Shown in pieces: positions 45,029-54,475 of a stretch of 64,000 nt of DNA; the stretch's first letter is position 1, and every line of letters begins with the position of its first letter. The stretch is from Acidobacteriota bacterium. GTDB lineage: Bacteria > Acidobacteriota > Terriglobia > Terriglobales > Acidobacteriaceae. The DNA is taken from positions 1-64,000 of the forward strand of contig QIAU01000137.1 in assembly GCA_003225055.1 (NCBI GenBank). Reading direction: 5' to 3'. The position numbers were made by a program, and so were the translations under genes. A model generated the notes under the pieces. The model worked only from the letters and a program-made list of their open reading frames with translations. It was not told the origin of the DNA and did not search any database.

Positions 45029-47680
45029 CTATTCCGGTAATTGTTGTTCACCGCGAATGCTGAACGAGTCCTGGGCAGTAGAGGCTCCGGTGCCCGGCTG
45101 TCCGCCGCCTACCGTCACGCGATAGCTGCCCGCGGTAATGACGCGGTCGCCAGCTTCGTTGACGCGGCTGAGATCTTGCGGCGGCAGGTCGAAACTCACC
45201 TGGCGCGATTCTCCCGGGCCTAGGTGAATGCGAGTGAACGCGCGAAGCGCGCGAATTGGCGCTCCCGGCATATTGGCAAAGTCCAGGTATAGTTCGACGA
45301 CTTCGTCACCCTCCCTCTGGCTGACATTCTTCACATCGACTTGCACTCCCAGCGGATCGCCAGCATCGAGTTCCTTCTTGGAGAGCTTAAGGTTGCCGTA
45401 CTCGAATTTCGAATAGCTCAGCCCATAACCGAAAGGATAGAGCGGCTGGCCCTGGAAATACCGGTAAGTCCGGTTTTTCATCGAGTAGTCTTCAAACGGA
45501 GGCAGCTGATCGATTCCCGTGTAAAAAGTGACGGGCAACCGGCCGGCGGGATTGTTTACGCCAGCCAGCGTCTGGGCGATGGCGGTCCCACCCTCCTCGC
45601 CTGAATACCAGGCGTCGAGAATGGCGTTGGCGTGCTGATTGGCCCAGTTCACCGAGAGCGCGCTGCCATTCATGAGAACGATCACCACTGGCTTGCCGCT
45701 GCTCGTCAGCGCCTCGACAAGATCTTCTTCTTCCTTTGGCAGGTCGAGGCTGGTGCGGTCTCCCCCCTTGAAACCGGGCAAGTCGACTTTCATCTCCTCG
45801 CCTTCAAGCCGGGATGTGATGCCCACCACCGCAACCACGACGTCGGCCTCCTTGGCAGCCATTACCGCGTCGCCGATGGGGTCCGCGATGAGGGGAAGCC
45901 AAACCAGGCGGGTGCCAAAACCGCCGCGCGCGTATTCAACCTTCACTGAGTATCGGCGCCCTTTCTCCAGCCGCATGGCGGTTGTGCTGGCGATGGGATC
46001 GTGCAACGCGAGATCATCCACGATCAGGTTGCCATCGACCCATAACCGGTTCATAGAACCAAGCAGGCCCATCTTATAGGTGCCCGACTCGGCGGGCGTG
46101 AGGAAGCCTGTCCAGCGGGCCGAAAAGTCAGTCAGGCCTTTTGGGACTTTGAGTGCCGATCTGTCGGGATGGAATCGTTGGAGATCGACATATGTGTCAA
46201 TGCGAACGACTGTAGGTTTTCCGGCGAAATCTGTGCCGGAAAAGTATTCCGCCCTGAGCCCCGGTTTGCCATCTGGCGTGGCCAGCACCAAAGTCGGGAT
46301 GAGATGCTCTTCCCGCAGGAAATTCATGCCGGGCACGAAAGTAACGGCCGCGGCGGCAAACTGCTGCTGAATGCCTTCAAACGCGGTCGTTGATCGCGAC
46401 GGCGTACCGTTATAGTTGCCATACAAAACCTCTGCGTTTTGCGCCAACGGTCCGACGACCAGAATCCTTTTTACGTCTTCGCGCAAGGGCACCACGCCAT
46501 CATTTTTTAAGAGCACCATAGATTCACGCGCCGTCTTGAGCGCCAGTTCCCGATGCGCTGGGCTGTCGATCTCGGAGTCTGGTGTCTGCGCATATGCCAC
46601 CATCCGCGGCGGATCGAACATGCCCAGGCGGAAGCGCGCAGTGAACAAGCGCTTTACCGCCGTATCGATGTCCTTTTCCGTTATCAGACCCTGCTTAACC
46701 GCGTCCAAATACTTCACGTAATCGGAGTTCCCAGTCGCTTTGGTAAAGAAATCGGCACACTCGTTGTCTACTCCCGTCTTGAGCGCGACTGCAGCGGCTC
46801 CCGCCATGTTTTTGGTGTAGTGATGCCCGCTGAAAATGTCGACGACGGCGTCGCAGTCGGAGACAACATATCCGTTGAACTTCCATGCCCCGCGCAATTG
46901 ATCCTGGAGTAGGAAAGTATTGGCGCACGCCGGCTCGCCATTGACCCGATTGTAGGCACACATGACTGACCCCGCCTGGCCTTCCATCACCGTCGCGCGA
47001 AAGGCCGCCAGGTAGGTATCTTCCATGTCATGTTTTGACGCGGGAACGTCCATGCTGTGCCGCGCCGGTTCAGGGCCGCTGTGCACGGCAAAATGTTTGG
47101 GAGTGGAGATGACGCGATAGTATTTCGGGTCATCGCCCTGCATCCCGGTGACGAAAGCGGTTCCCATTTTGGCGGTCAGGAACGGGTCCTCGCCATAAGT
47201 CTCCTGGCCACGCCCCCAGCGGGGATCCCGAAAAATGTTAATGTTCGGAGACCAGAAGTCCAACCCTTCCATGATGTCGCTGTGGCCAGCACGCACCGCC
47301 TGGTTATGCTTGGCGCGTGCTTCAGTGCCGATCACAACCGCCATGTCGTGAATGAGAGGGGCGTCGAAAGTTGCCGCCAGACCAATCGGCTCGGGAAACA
47401 CGGTAGCCGTACCAGCTCGGGCTACGCCATGCAGGGCCTCACTCCACCAGTCATAGGCAGGCACTTGGAGGCGTGGAATGGCGCGAGCCTGGTTGACCAG
47501 CTGCGAGGTTTTCTCCTCCAGTGTCATCCGCGACACCAGGTCATCAACGCGCTTGTCAACGGTTTGGGAAGTATCCAGGTAGAGGGAAATGGCAGCCTTG
47601 GTAGTCTGCGAGTAAGCGGCGAGAGCGGTACAAAGCGAAACCATCAGAACCGTGAGGGCACTGGGAATGCGTAAACGCAT
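45029..47680 (-). CDS. GH3 beta-glucosidase/xylosidase with PA14 insert
   Basis: About 883 residues. Signal peptide (IPSALTVLMVSLCTALAAYS). GH3 N-domain: RVDDLVSRMTLEEKTSQL, YDWWSEALHGVARAG, RDPRWGRGQETYGEDP, KHFAVHSG, and GYVVSDCDAVVDI with the nucleophile Asp. A PA14 domain sits inside the C-domain (about residues 460-600, GLRAEYFSGTDFAGKPTV), then VVAVVGITSRLEGEEMKV and a fibronectin-III-like end (VQVDVKNVSQREGDEVVELY). Such enzymes release beta-linked glucose or xylose outside the cytoplasm; the YDWW/EALHG start is common in xylosidase-type members. An operator-like palindrome lies 81 bases upstream of the ATG. Confidence 0.92.
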   Translation of the reverse strand: MRLRIPSALTVLMVSLCTALAAYSQTTKAAISLYLDTSQTVDKRVDDLVSRMTLEEKTSQLVNQARAIPRLQVPAYDWWSEALHGVARAGTATVFPEPIGLAATFDAPLIHDMAVVIGTEARAKHNQAVRAGHSDIMEGLDFWSPNINIFRDPRWGRGQETYGEDPFLTAKMGTAFVTGMQGDDPKYYRVISTPKHFAVHSGPEPARHSMDVPASKHDMEDTYLAAFRATVMEGQAGSVMCAYNRVNGEPACANTFLLQDQLRGAWKFNGYVVSDCDAVVDIFSGHHYTKNMAGAAAVALKTGVDNECADFFTKATGNSDYVKYLDAVKQGLITEKDIDTAVKRLFTARFRLGMFDPPRMVAYAQTPDSEIDSPAHRELALKTARESMVLLKNDGVVPLREDVKRILVVGPLAQNAEVLYGNYNGTPSRSTTAFEGIQQQFAAAAVTFVPGMNFLREEHLIPTLVLATPDGKPGLRAEYFSGTDFAGKPTVVRIDTYVDLQRFHPDRSALKVPKGLTDFSARWTGFLTPAESGTYKMGLLGSMNRLWVDGNLIVDDLALHDPIASTTAMRLEKGRRYSVKVEYARGGFGTRLVWLPLIADPIGDAVMAAKEADVVVAVVGITSRLEGEEMKVDLPGFKGGDRTSLDLPKEEEDLVEALTSSGKPVVIVLMNGSALSVNWANQHANAILDAWYSGEEGGTAIAQTLAGVNNPAGRLPVTFYTGIDQLPPFEDYSMKNRTYRYFQGQPLYPFGYGLSYSKFEYGNLKLSKKELDAGDPLGVQVDVKNVSQREGDEVVELYLDFANMPGAPIRALRAFTRIHLGPGESRQVSFDLPPQDLSRVNEAGDRVITAGSYRVTVGGGQPGTGASTAQDSFSIRGEQQLPE

Positions 47681-47760
47681 AGAAGGTCTCCTGCGCAGCG
47701 AAAGGCAACGATGAACACCGATGGTCCCGGACGGCCGCAGCCTCCGCTTGCGGTAATACT

Positions 47761-47777
47761 GTCTAAATCGTTTTAGA
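47761..47777. promoter_or_regulatory. LacI-type operator upstream of the GH3 gene
   Basis: GTCTAAATCGTTTTAGA contains the dyad CTAAA-N4-TTTAG with a CG near the centre, as LacI-family operators have. It matches 15 of 17 bases of the element at 49078-49094 in front of the LacI gene and receptor 3. Confidence 0.65.
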
Positions 47778-47898
47778 GGTGAGCTTGTAACATGGTCGCC
47801 AGATGGCGTCAAGACCAAACCATCGAATCGCCCAGGAAAAGATCATCGAAAAACCAGAAAGAGTATCCCCGCGACTCGCCGGCGTGGGGGCTCGCTGC

Positions 47899-49005
47899 CT
47901 AGCTCAGCTGTAGAGCTCTTTTGGAGTTTGTTTTATGCGAAGGCGCGGCCGCGGTGGTGCCGCGAACGATGAGTTCAGGTTCCACGATGATTTTGGCGGC
48001 GATACGAGATAATTCGTCCTCAGGCCGCGAAATACGACGCAGGACAGTTTCCGCCGCCATTTTTCCCATCTTGCGCAGCGGCTGCTCTACCGTAGTGAGC
48101 CCGGGAATGTGATACGCAGCCGTCTCGATGTTATCGAAGCCGATCACAGAGACGTCTTTGGGCACGCGCCAGCCAAATTCGTCGAGGGCGCGCATCGCAC
48201 CCAGCGCGGAAATATCATTGAAGGCAAACAGCGCCGTGAATGGTTCGCCGGAGGCCAGCAGTTCCTGAGTGACGCGGTATCCCAGCTCCGGTGACGGGGA
48301 GTTTCGCTCAATTTGGACGGTCAGCTTCAGGGAGATAGGAACTCCCAATTCCTGAGCCACCGCCGCGATGGCATTCCATCGAACCTCAGTATCCGGAACG
48401 AAGTCCTGCCCTTTGATAACCGCGATTTTTCTGTGGCCGAGTTCGACCAGGTGGCGCAGTGCAAGTTCGGCGGCACGGCGGTGATCGAGCACGATATTGG
48501 TGACACCCTTCACCTCCTCATGAGTCGAAACCGTGGCCACTGGGATCGGTAAGGGACGGCGCCAGCTGGTGTTGACGACGATCAAACCGTCACAAGAACG
48601 ATGCAGGAACATCTGCGGGTATTCGTCTACCAGATCCTGCCGGAAGCGATGACTGGCGACGAAATAAAAGTATCCTTCCTGCAGGAGGTGATCTTCGATT
48701 CCGCTCAGCACCGTGGCGTTGTACCCCTGGCTTACCTCCGGCACCATCACGCCAATGGTGAAGCTGCGCCCCGTCCGCAGAGAGCGCGCCAGGAAATTTG
48801 GTTTGTAATTAAGTTTGCGCGCGCCTTCGTAGATCAGGTCCTTGGTCTGTTGCGCAATCGTATCGGCGACGGCAGCCCCGTTCATGACCAGCGAAACCGT
48901 CGCGGGAGCCAGTCCCAGGTAATCGGCCAGTTCTTTAAGCCCAGTAGCCTTCCCCTTTTTCGTATGAGCGGCCCTGCCGGTTCTTCGATTCCTATCGATC
49001 CCCAT
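47899..49005 (-). CDS. LacI-family transcriptional regulator
   Basis: 368 residues. The N-terminal helix-turn-helix is GLKELADYLGLAPATVSLVMNG, with hinge KLNYKPNFLARSLRTGRS. The periplasmic-binding-protein-like effector domain follows (FTIGVMVPEVSQGYNATVL, CDGLIVVNTSWR, FAFNDISALGAMRALDEFG, VSVIGFDNIETAAYHIPGLTTV). It should bind a sugar released by the adjacent GH3 enzyme. It lies between the GH3 gene (same strand) and receptor 3 (opposite strand), each with a matching operator-like site, so local repression of all three genes is likely. Confidence 0.92.
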   Translation of the reverse strand: MGIDRNRRTGRAAHTKKGKATGLKELADYLGLAPATVSLVMNGAAVADTIAQQTKDLIYEGARKLNYKPNFLARSLRTGRSFTIGVMVPEVSQGYNATVLSGIEDHLLQEGYFYFVASHRFRQDLVDEYPQMFLHRSCDGLIVVNTSWRRPLPIPVATVSTHEEVKGVTNIVLDHRRAAELALRHLVELGHRKIAVIKGQDFVPDTEVRWNAIAAVAQELGVPISLKLTVQIERNSPSPELGYRVTQELLASGEPFTALFAFNDISALGAMRALDEFGWRVPKDVSVIGFDNIETAAYHIPGLTTVEQPLRKMGKMAAETVLRRISRPEDELSRIAAKIIVEPELIVRGTTAAAPSHKTNSKRALQLS

Positions 49006-49077
49006 TTGGCTGAGAGTCTCGCACAGGCAATTTACAAGATCAAGGATGCTCCGCAGTTCCGCTATGAGTTTTCATAG

Positions 49078-49094
49078 GTCTAAATCGATATAGA
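49078..49094. promoter_or_regulatory. LacI-type operator between lacI-like gene and receptor 3
   Basis: GTCTAAATCGATATAGA with the dyad TCTA-AATCGAT-ATAGA centred on CG; near-copy of the site at 47761-47777. It lies 73 bases before the regulator's start and 26 bases before the -35 box of receptor 3, so it can serve both directions. Confidence 0.65.
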
Positions 49095-49119
49095 TCGTGC
49101 TTACCGTGCTACTTATTTC

Positions 49120-49148
49120 TTGACAAGCGGAGCAGACGACGATACAAG
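49120..49148 (+). promoter_or_regulatory. Sigma-70-type promoter of receptor 3
   Basis: TTGACA at 49120-49125, 17-base spacer, TACAAG at 49143-49148. The perfect -35 box and spacing make it the best promoter seen in the window. The receptor's ATG is at 49220 with GAGGAAAC before it. Confidence 0.65.
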
Positions 49149-49219
49149 GCTCGGAACGGTCCCGCTTCGGTGGGAGCCCTATTGAGTCGCGCGTTCGGAA
49201 TCCGTCGTGGAGGAAACTT

Positions 49220-52200
49220 ATGAAGTCTCTCTCGTTTTGGTTTGCCGGGAGTGGCGGCCTCGCAGTGCGCCGTTGGAGGTCATCGCGCTTCGCGGCGTTG
49301 TGCGCACTCTTCATCTGTAGCTTTTCGCTTCTAACTTTGGCTCAGGAAGGAACCATCGTCGGCACGGTTACCGATCCCACGGGCTCTGTGGTACCGAACG
49401 CGACCATCACCATCACCAGCATCAAAACCGGCCAGAGTCGTACGCTGAAGACTAATGAATCCGGTCAATATGTGGCTCCGGATCTGGCCATTGGCGAATA
49501 CAACATTCAGGCCCACGCCCCGGGGTTCAAGATCGTCGAGAGGAAGAACGTAGTCCTGAACGTCGCCGACCGTGCCCGCATTGATTTCGCGATGCAGATG
49601 GGCGCAGCCCAGGAAACAGTCACAGTCGAAGCCAATGCGGTCCGAGTCCAGACCGACAGCGGCGAGGTTAGCGACGTCATCACCGGGCAACAGGTTTCAC
49701 AGCTGACCACCAATGGCCGGAGCATTTATACGTTGGTGAATCTGACGCCGGGCGCATCCAGCCTGCAGGCAGATTTTCAAACACCCACTCCGGTCGGCGG
49801 TGATGCCAATGTGAGCTTCAATGGCCAACGCCCCGGACATACGATCTATCTCATGGACGGTGGCGAGAACCTGGACCGTGGCGGCTCTGGAACGTTCAGC
49901 GTGATGCCGTCAATCGAGTCGCTCGCCGAATTTCGCGTCCTGAGTTCCAACTACAGTGCCGAATATGGCCTCTCATCTTCGGCCACGATGACGACAGTGC
50001 TGAAGTCAGGAACGAAGACGCTGCATGCGTCCGCGTGGGAATTTCTACGAAACGATGCCCTCGATGCCCGCAACTACTTCAACCGGCGACCTCAGAAAGT
50101 TGCCGAGCTGCGATTCAATACCTACGGCTTTAACGTGGGTGGCCCGGTTGACTTCTGGAAGAGCGATCACAAGACCTTCTTCTTTTACAACATGGAATGG
50201 CGCAGCTTGATTCAAGGGCAGACGCTGAATCAGACGGTCCCTGTTGCTAGTGAGTATCCGGACGCAAATGGCGCTGGAACTGGTGCGGTAATACCCCTAA
50301 CGAAACCCAACGGTAAGCCAAACATCATCACGGTCCCGACCGGAATTGCGAACTTGGGGGCAAATTGTCCGGGCGGCGTTCCTCCGGCGGGCATTGTGTC
50401 AGGAGCGCCCTTTCCCAACAACACGATTCCATCCTGCATGATCGATCCCAATGCGGCGGCTCTGCTGGCGGCGAAGATTTTCCCGCTGCCCACATCCGGC
50501 AATCAATTCCAGGGCGGCAACAATGCGCCTACGAACGTGCGCGAAGAGGTAGCCAGGGCCGACCACCAATTCAATGACAAGGTCTCGATCTTCGGACACT
50601 GGGTGTCGGAGCAGATTAATCAGACGTTCGGAACCACCATGTGGAGTGGTGACAACGTACCCACGATCGGCAACACGTTTGGCAATCCCTCGTACAGCGC
50701 TGTAGTCCACCTTACGCATACGATCAGCTCGTCGCTGTTGAATGAGGTAGCCTTCAACTATAACGGCAACCGCATCAATATTCTGCCCAAGTCCAGCTTT
50801 GGGGCTCCGCTGGCGGCCCCCTCGGGCTTCACATTCAACCGGATCTTCACGGGTCCGAATGCGGACAACCGCATTCCGACGATCAAGCTCCAGGAGTCTA
50901 CGGGAACGCAATACACCGCAAACTGGACGCCCTGGGTCAACAAAGCCGACGACTACCAAATTCGGGACGACATCTCCTGGACCAGGGGTGCGCACCAGTT
51001 CAAGATCGGTGCGAGCTGGGCAGTCTACAAGAAGATTCAGGACGTGTTCGCCAGCACCCAAGGTAACTTTGGTTTTAATGGCGCCTACACTGGATTCGAT
51101 TTCGCCGATTTCCTGCTTGGCTACACCCAGAATTACTCGGAAGACGCTGTGCATGACAAGGGGCACTGGAATAACGCTTCCTGGGCGGCATACTTCCAGG
51201 ACAACTGGCGCTTCAACCAACGGCTAACTTTGAACCTTGGACTACGTTGGGACGGAGTGCCGCACACTTACGAGGCAAACCACCGTTCCTCGAATTTTTA
51301 TCCCAATCTCTACAATCCAGCAGACGCAGCTCTGTTCGATGCGAACGGCCACATTTCTCCTCTCAGCCCCGGCCTGGGCACCAGTCCTAATCCCATTCTG
51401 GCTGGGTACCAATTCTATTTGAATGGCATCGGTATCGACGGCAAGGGCGGAATCCCGAAAGGCCTCGTAGACAACCACTGGGCGGCGTTCGGTCCTCGCA
51501 TCGGTTTCGCCTATGACCTGACCGGTTCAGGAAAGACTGTTCTCCGCGGCGGATTTGGAACCATGTACGAGCGCATCCAGGGTAACGACATGTACAACGG
51601 CGGCACCAACGTTCCATTTAGTGCCACCGCAAGCTTCAATAATGTTTCCCTGTCCGATCCTCATACCAACATCACCACTGGTAGCAAGCAGACCGTGCCG
51701 ATCGTTGTGCCGAGCATCACTGGTCTAGCTTCCAACAATTACAATCTTCCGGTAAGTTACCAGTACAGTTTTGGTGTTCAGCAAGCGCTCGGAGCCAAGT
51801 CTGTGCTATCCGTGTCTTATGTGGGAAACCAAACCCGCCATCAGAATTACTACGCAGAGACGAACCTTGTGCCCTTCTCCGATCTGCCCGGGCTGGTGGC
51901 ATCCAAGGGCGCCGGTTACAACCAGTTGGTCCAATTCCCGGGTTTCCGCTCGATCCGACTAGCGGAAAACGGCGCAAATGGCCATTACAACTCGCTCCAA
52001 CTCGATCTTCATGCCAACGTCCGCCGCGACCTTATGGCGCAATTTGGCTACACGTACTCGCAGGCCATTGACGCCGCGAGCGGCAATAATGGCAGCGGTC
52101 AGGATCTCAACGTCATCACTAATCCGTATGTAGGCTGGCGATACGACAGTGGACCCTCGGTTTTCGACCGCACCAACGTCGCTTTCGTCAACTTCGTCTA

Positions 52201-52750
52201 TGACATCCCGGCTTTCAAGGGCAGCAGCAACCGCCTGCTCAAGACAAGCTTGGGTGGCTGGCAATTGTCCGGGATTGTCACTATGCAATCAGGGGCTCCG
52301 CTGAATGTCACGGTAGGCGGCAGCAACGACCTCAGCAGCATTCTTCCCACGTCGGGTGCGGGGAACATCGGAAACGGCAACCGACCGGATCTGGTTGGGA
52401 AGATCAGCTACCCGAAGACTAAGGTGCCGGCGGGAATCCAGTGGTTTGATCCCACCGTGTTCGCTGCTCCTGCTCCCGGGACCTTTGGCACGCTTCCCCA
52501 TAACGCTCTGCGTGGTCCTGGTCGCGACAACTGGAACATGGCTCTTCACAAGATGTTTGTGTTCAGCGAAAGCCGCGGCAGCAGCTTGGAGTTCCGCGCC
52601 GAGGCCTACAACATGTGGAACCACACCCAGTTTAGAGCCGATGTAATAAGCGGCAACTACGGAGCGGCTCTCACGGGTAGCAACTTCGGCGTGATCACCC
52701 AAGCTTACGATCCGAGAGTTTTCCAACTCGGTCTGAAACTAACCTTCTAG
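49220..52750 (+). CDS. Oar-type TonB-dependent receptor 3
   Basis: 1176 residues. Signal peptide near residues 20-42 (FAALCALFICSFSLLTLAQ), carboxypeptidase-regulatory-like domain (TIVGTVTDPTGSVVPNATI, LAIGEYNIQAHAPGF), plug (VSQLTTNGRSIYTLVNLTPG), long barrel and C-terminal QLGLKLTF. Outer membrane importer. It faces away from the LacI and GH3 genes and shares their operator-like element, so it probably takes up the oligosaccharide that the GH3 enzyme splits. The start is supported by GAGGAAAC. Confidence 0.92.
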   Translation: MKSLSFWFAGSGGLAVRRWRSSRFAALCALFICSFSLLTLAQEGTIVGTVTDPTGSVVPNATITITSIKTGQSRTLKTNESGQYVAPDLAIGEYNIQAHAPGFKIVERKNVVLNVADRARIDFAMQMGAAQETVTVEANAVRVQTDSGEVSDVITGQQVSQLTTNGRSIYTLVNLTPGASSLQADFQTPTPVGGDANVSFNGQRPGHTIYLMDGGENLDRGGSGTFSVMPSIESLAEFRVLSSNYSAEYGLSSSATMTTVLKSGTKTLHASAWEFLRNDALDARNYFNRRPQKVAELRFNTYGFNVGGPVDFWKSDHKTFFFYNMEWRSLIQGQTLNQTVPVASEYPDANGAGTGAVIPLTKPNGKPNIITVPTGIANLGANCPGGVPPAGIVSGAPFPNNTIPSCMIDPNAAALLAAKIFPLPTSGNQFQGGNNAPTNVREEVARADHQFNDKVSIFGHWVSEQINQTFGTTMWSGDNVPTIGNTFGNPSYSAVVHLTHTISSSLLNEVAFNYNGNRINILPKSSFGAPLAAPSGFTFNRIFTGPNADNRIPTIKLQESTGTQYTANWTPWVNKADDYQIRDDISWTRGAHQFKIGASWAVYKKIQDVFASTQGNFGFNGAYTGFDFADFLLGYTQNYSEDAVHDKGHWNNASWAAYFQDNWRFNQRLTLNLGLRWDGVPHTYEANHRSSNFYPNLYNPADAALFDANGHISPLSPGLGTSPNPILAGYQFYLNGIGIDGKGGIPKGLVDNHWAAFGPRIGFAYDLTGSGKTVLRGGFGTMYERIQGNDMYNGGTNVPFSATASFNNVSLSDPHTNITTGSKQTVPIVVPSITGLASNNYNLPVSYQYSFGVQQALGAKSVLSVSYVGNQTRHQNYYAETNLVPFSDLPGLVASKGAGYNQLVQFPGFRSIRLAENGANGHYNSLQLDLHANVRRDLMAQFGYTYSQAIDAASGNNGSGQDLNVITNPYVGWRYDSGPSVFDRTNVAFVNFVYDIPAFKGSSNRLLKTSLGGWQLSGIVTMQSGAPLNVTVGGSNDLSSILPTSGAGNIGNGNRPDLVGKISYPKTKVPAGIQWFDPTVFAAPAPGTFGTLPHNALRGPGRDNWNMALHKMFVFSESRGSSLEFRAEAYNMWNHTQFRADVISGNYGAALTGSNFGVITQAYDPRVFQLGLKLTF

Positions 52751-52888
52751 AGGGGTTTCCGGAGAACGCCATCGGCCCCGCTCCCACCCGTGCCGCGAGC
52801 CGGGTTTTTCTTGCCAAGCCGGTTATAGAATGGCACCGCAAGACAGATTCTCTCCTCTAGAATTGGCTTTGGGCACTCGGTTTGTAGC

Positions 52889-54016
52889 ATGAACCACTGG
52901 AAGATGCTGCTGGCGACGGTGGCGTTGTGTTTGTCGAACTTCTCACACGCACAATCGGTCGGTCCAGCCGACGCGCAGGCTCTGGAGCAAGCAGGAAAGT
53001 TAGCGGAAGCTGCCCAGGTGTGGCGTACCATTACAAAACAGAATCCCAGCGATGCTGGGGCCTTCGCGAGCCTGGGAGTGGTTCTCTCGAAAGAAGAGAG
53101 ATATCAGGAAGCCGCCTCGGCCTACCGGCGAGCGATTGCCCTCAATCCCAAATTGCCGGGAGTACAACTGAACCTCGGACTGGCGGAATTCAAACAAGGA
53201 CATTTCAACTCGGCTATCGCTCCGCTGAAAGCCGCGTTAGACTCGCAGCCGACCAGCACGCAGGCGCGCACGTTGCTGGGAATCAGTTGTTATGGAGCCA
53301 GGCGGTTTGCCGACGCCGTCCAGTATCTCGCGCCGGTTGCCAAGGCCGATCCGGACAACACGCAACTCCATCAGACCTTGGCCCAGAGTTGCCTTTGGGC
53401 CAAACAGTACAACTGTGCGCTCCAAGAGTTCCTCCACATACTGCAGAAAGCGCCTGACTCCCCCGCCGCCCACATCCTAATGGGAGAGGCCTTGGATGGG
53501 CTGGGGCGAACCCCGGAGGCAATTGCGGAGTTCGAAGCAGCAGCCAAAATCTCTCCTCGCGAACCGAATGTCTACTTCGGGCTGGGCTATCTCTACTGGA
53601 GATCACATCAGTACGAACAGGCGGCCCGCGAGTTTCAGAACCAGCTGTCTGCAGATCCCGGAAATGCCCAGGCACTGGCTTACCTTGGCGACATTGAGAT
53701 GAAGAAAAACAATCCCGGGAAAGCGCTCTCCTATTTGCGCCGGGCGGTCGAAGCACGAAACGACCTACGGATCGCCTATGTCGACCTCGGTGCTGTGTTG
53801 GCCGGCCAGAAGCAGTATCAAGATGCTATAGCTCCTTTGAAGCGTGCTGTGGATTTGGACCCCAGTCAGCCTGATGCTCATTACCGGCTCGGACGTGTTT
53901 ACCAGGCAATGGGCAACCGGGCCGCAGCCCGGCAGGAATTCAAGAAGGTTCAGGAACTTCATCAGAAAGCCGATGAAGACATCGCGTCGAAGATGGCCGC
54001 GGCCTCCGCCAAGTGA
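52889..54016 (+). CDS. Exported TPR-repeat protein
   Basis: 375 residues. Signal peptide (MLLATVALCLSNFSHAQ), then about ten tetratricopeptide repeats, for example NPSDAGAFASLGVVLSKEER, YQEAASAYRRAIALNPK, DNTQLHQTLAQSCLWAKQYN and YQDAIAPLKRAVDLDPSQPD. TPRs bind other proteins; no enzymatic domain is present. It follows receptor 3 by 138 bases on the same strand and could be cotranscribed, but similar TPR proteins occur in many acidobacterial contexts. ATG 52889 fits the signal peptide. Confidence 0.88.
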   Translation: MNHWKMLLATVALCLSNFSHAQSVGPADAQALEQAGKLAEAAQVWRTITKQNPSDAGAFASLGVVLSKEERYQEAASAYRRAIALNPKLPGVQLNLGLAEFKQGHFNSAIAPLKAALDSQPTSTQARTLLGISCYGARRFADAVQYLAPVAKADPDNTQLHQTLAQSCLWAKQYNCALQEFLHILQKAPDSPAAHILMGEALDGLGRTPEAIAEFEAAAKISPREPNVYFGLGYLYWRSHQYEQAAREFQNQLSADPGNAQALAYLGDIEMKKNNPGKALSYLRRAVEARNDLRIAYVDLGAVLAGQKQYQDAIAPLKRAVDLDPSQPDAHYRLGRVYQAMGNRAAARQEFKKVQELHQKADEDIASKMAAASAK

Positions 54017-54475
54017 TGTTCGTTGACTCCGCTGCCCGGCTGCCCGAGTGGCGACACCTCTGTGTTCCCTTCGTCCATTGCCAACATTGCCGGGATTGCC
54101 AATGTGGCAGTGGTCAAAGCAGGGCGAAGATGCTGTCATTCCGTTTGTTTTGTTTAACCAAGCCTGGACTTGGTACGAGAAGAGTGTAAGCCGGTGGATG
54201 CAGATCCCAAATTCATCCAAGATCAGTGGGAACGGGCAAGCGGCGACCACGGATCAGAAAGAGCTCGGGCTGCGCTTTGGCAAGTCTCTCCAGCACTTTC
54301 AACCCTGGCCGGTAACCTGGTCAGAACCACTGGTTTATGAAAAATCTTGCTGTGGCTGCGCGGTGCCGCTCCAGCGTGCGCTCGTTGCTTACGTGGCCTT
54401 CCTCCGCTTGTACATCGTCCTAACAACACTCTGAACCTGCCCTTCCGGCGGTTGTGCGCGCACACTTGTCAGGCG
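54017..54475. other. Gap without a supported gene
   Basis: Short frames only, none with recognisable similarity, and no obvious hairpin terminator. The next gene's start is near 54476. Confidence 0.5.

Noticed and set aside
50399-51220. 273-codon frame opposite receptor 3
   Set aside because: Antisense shadow; no start signal, and no conserved motif.
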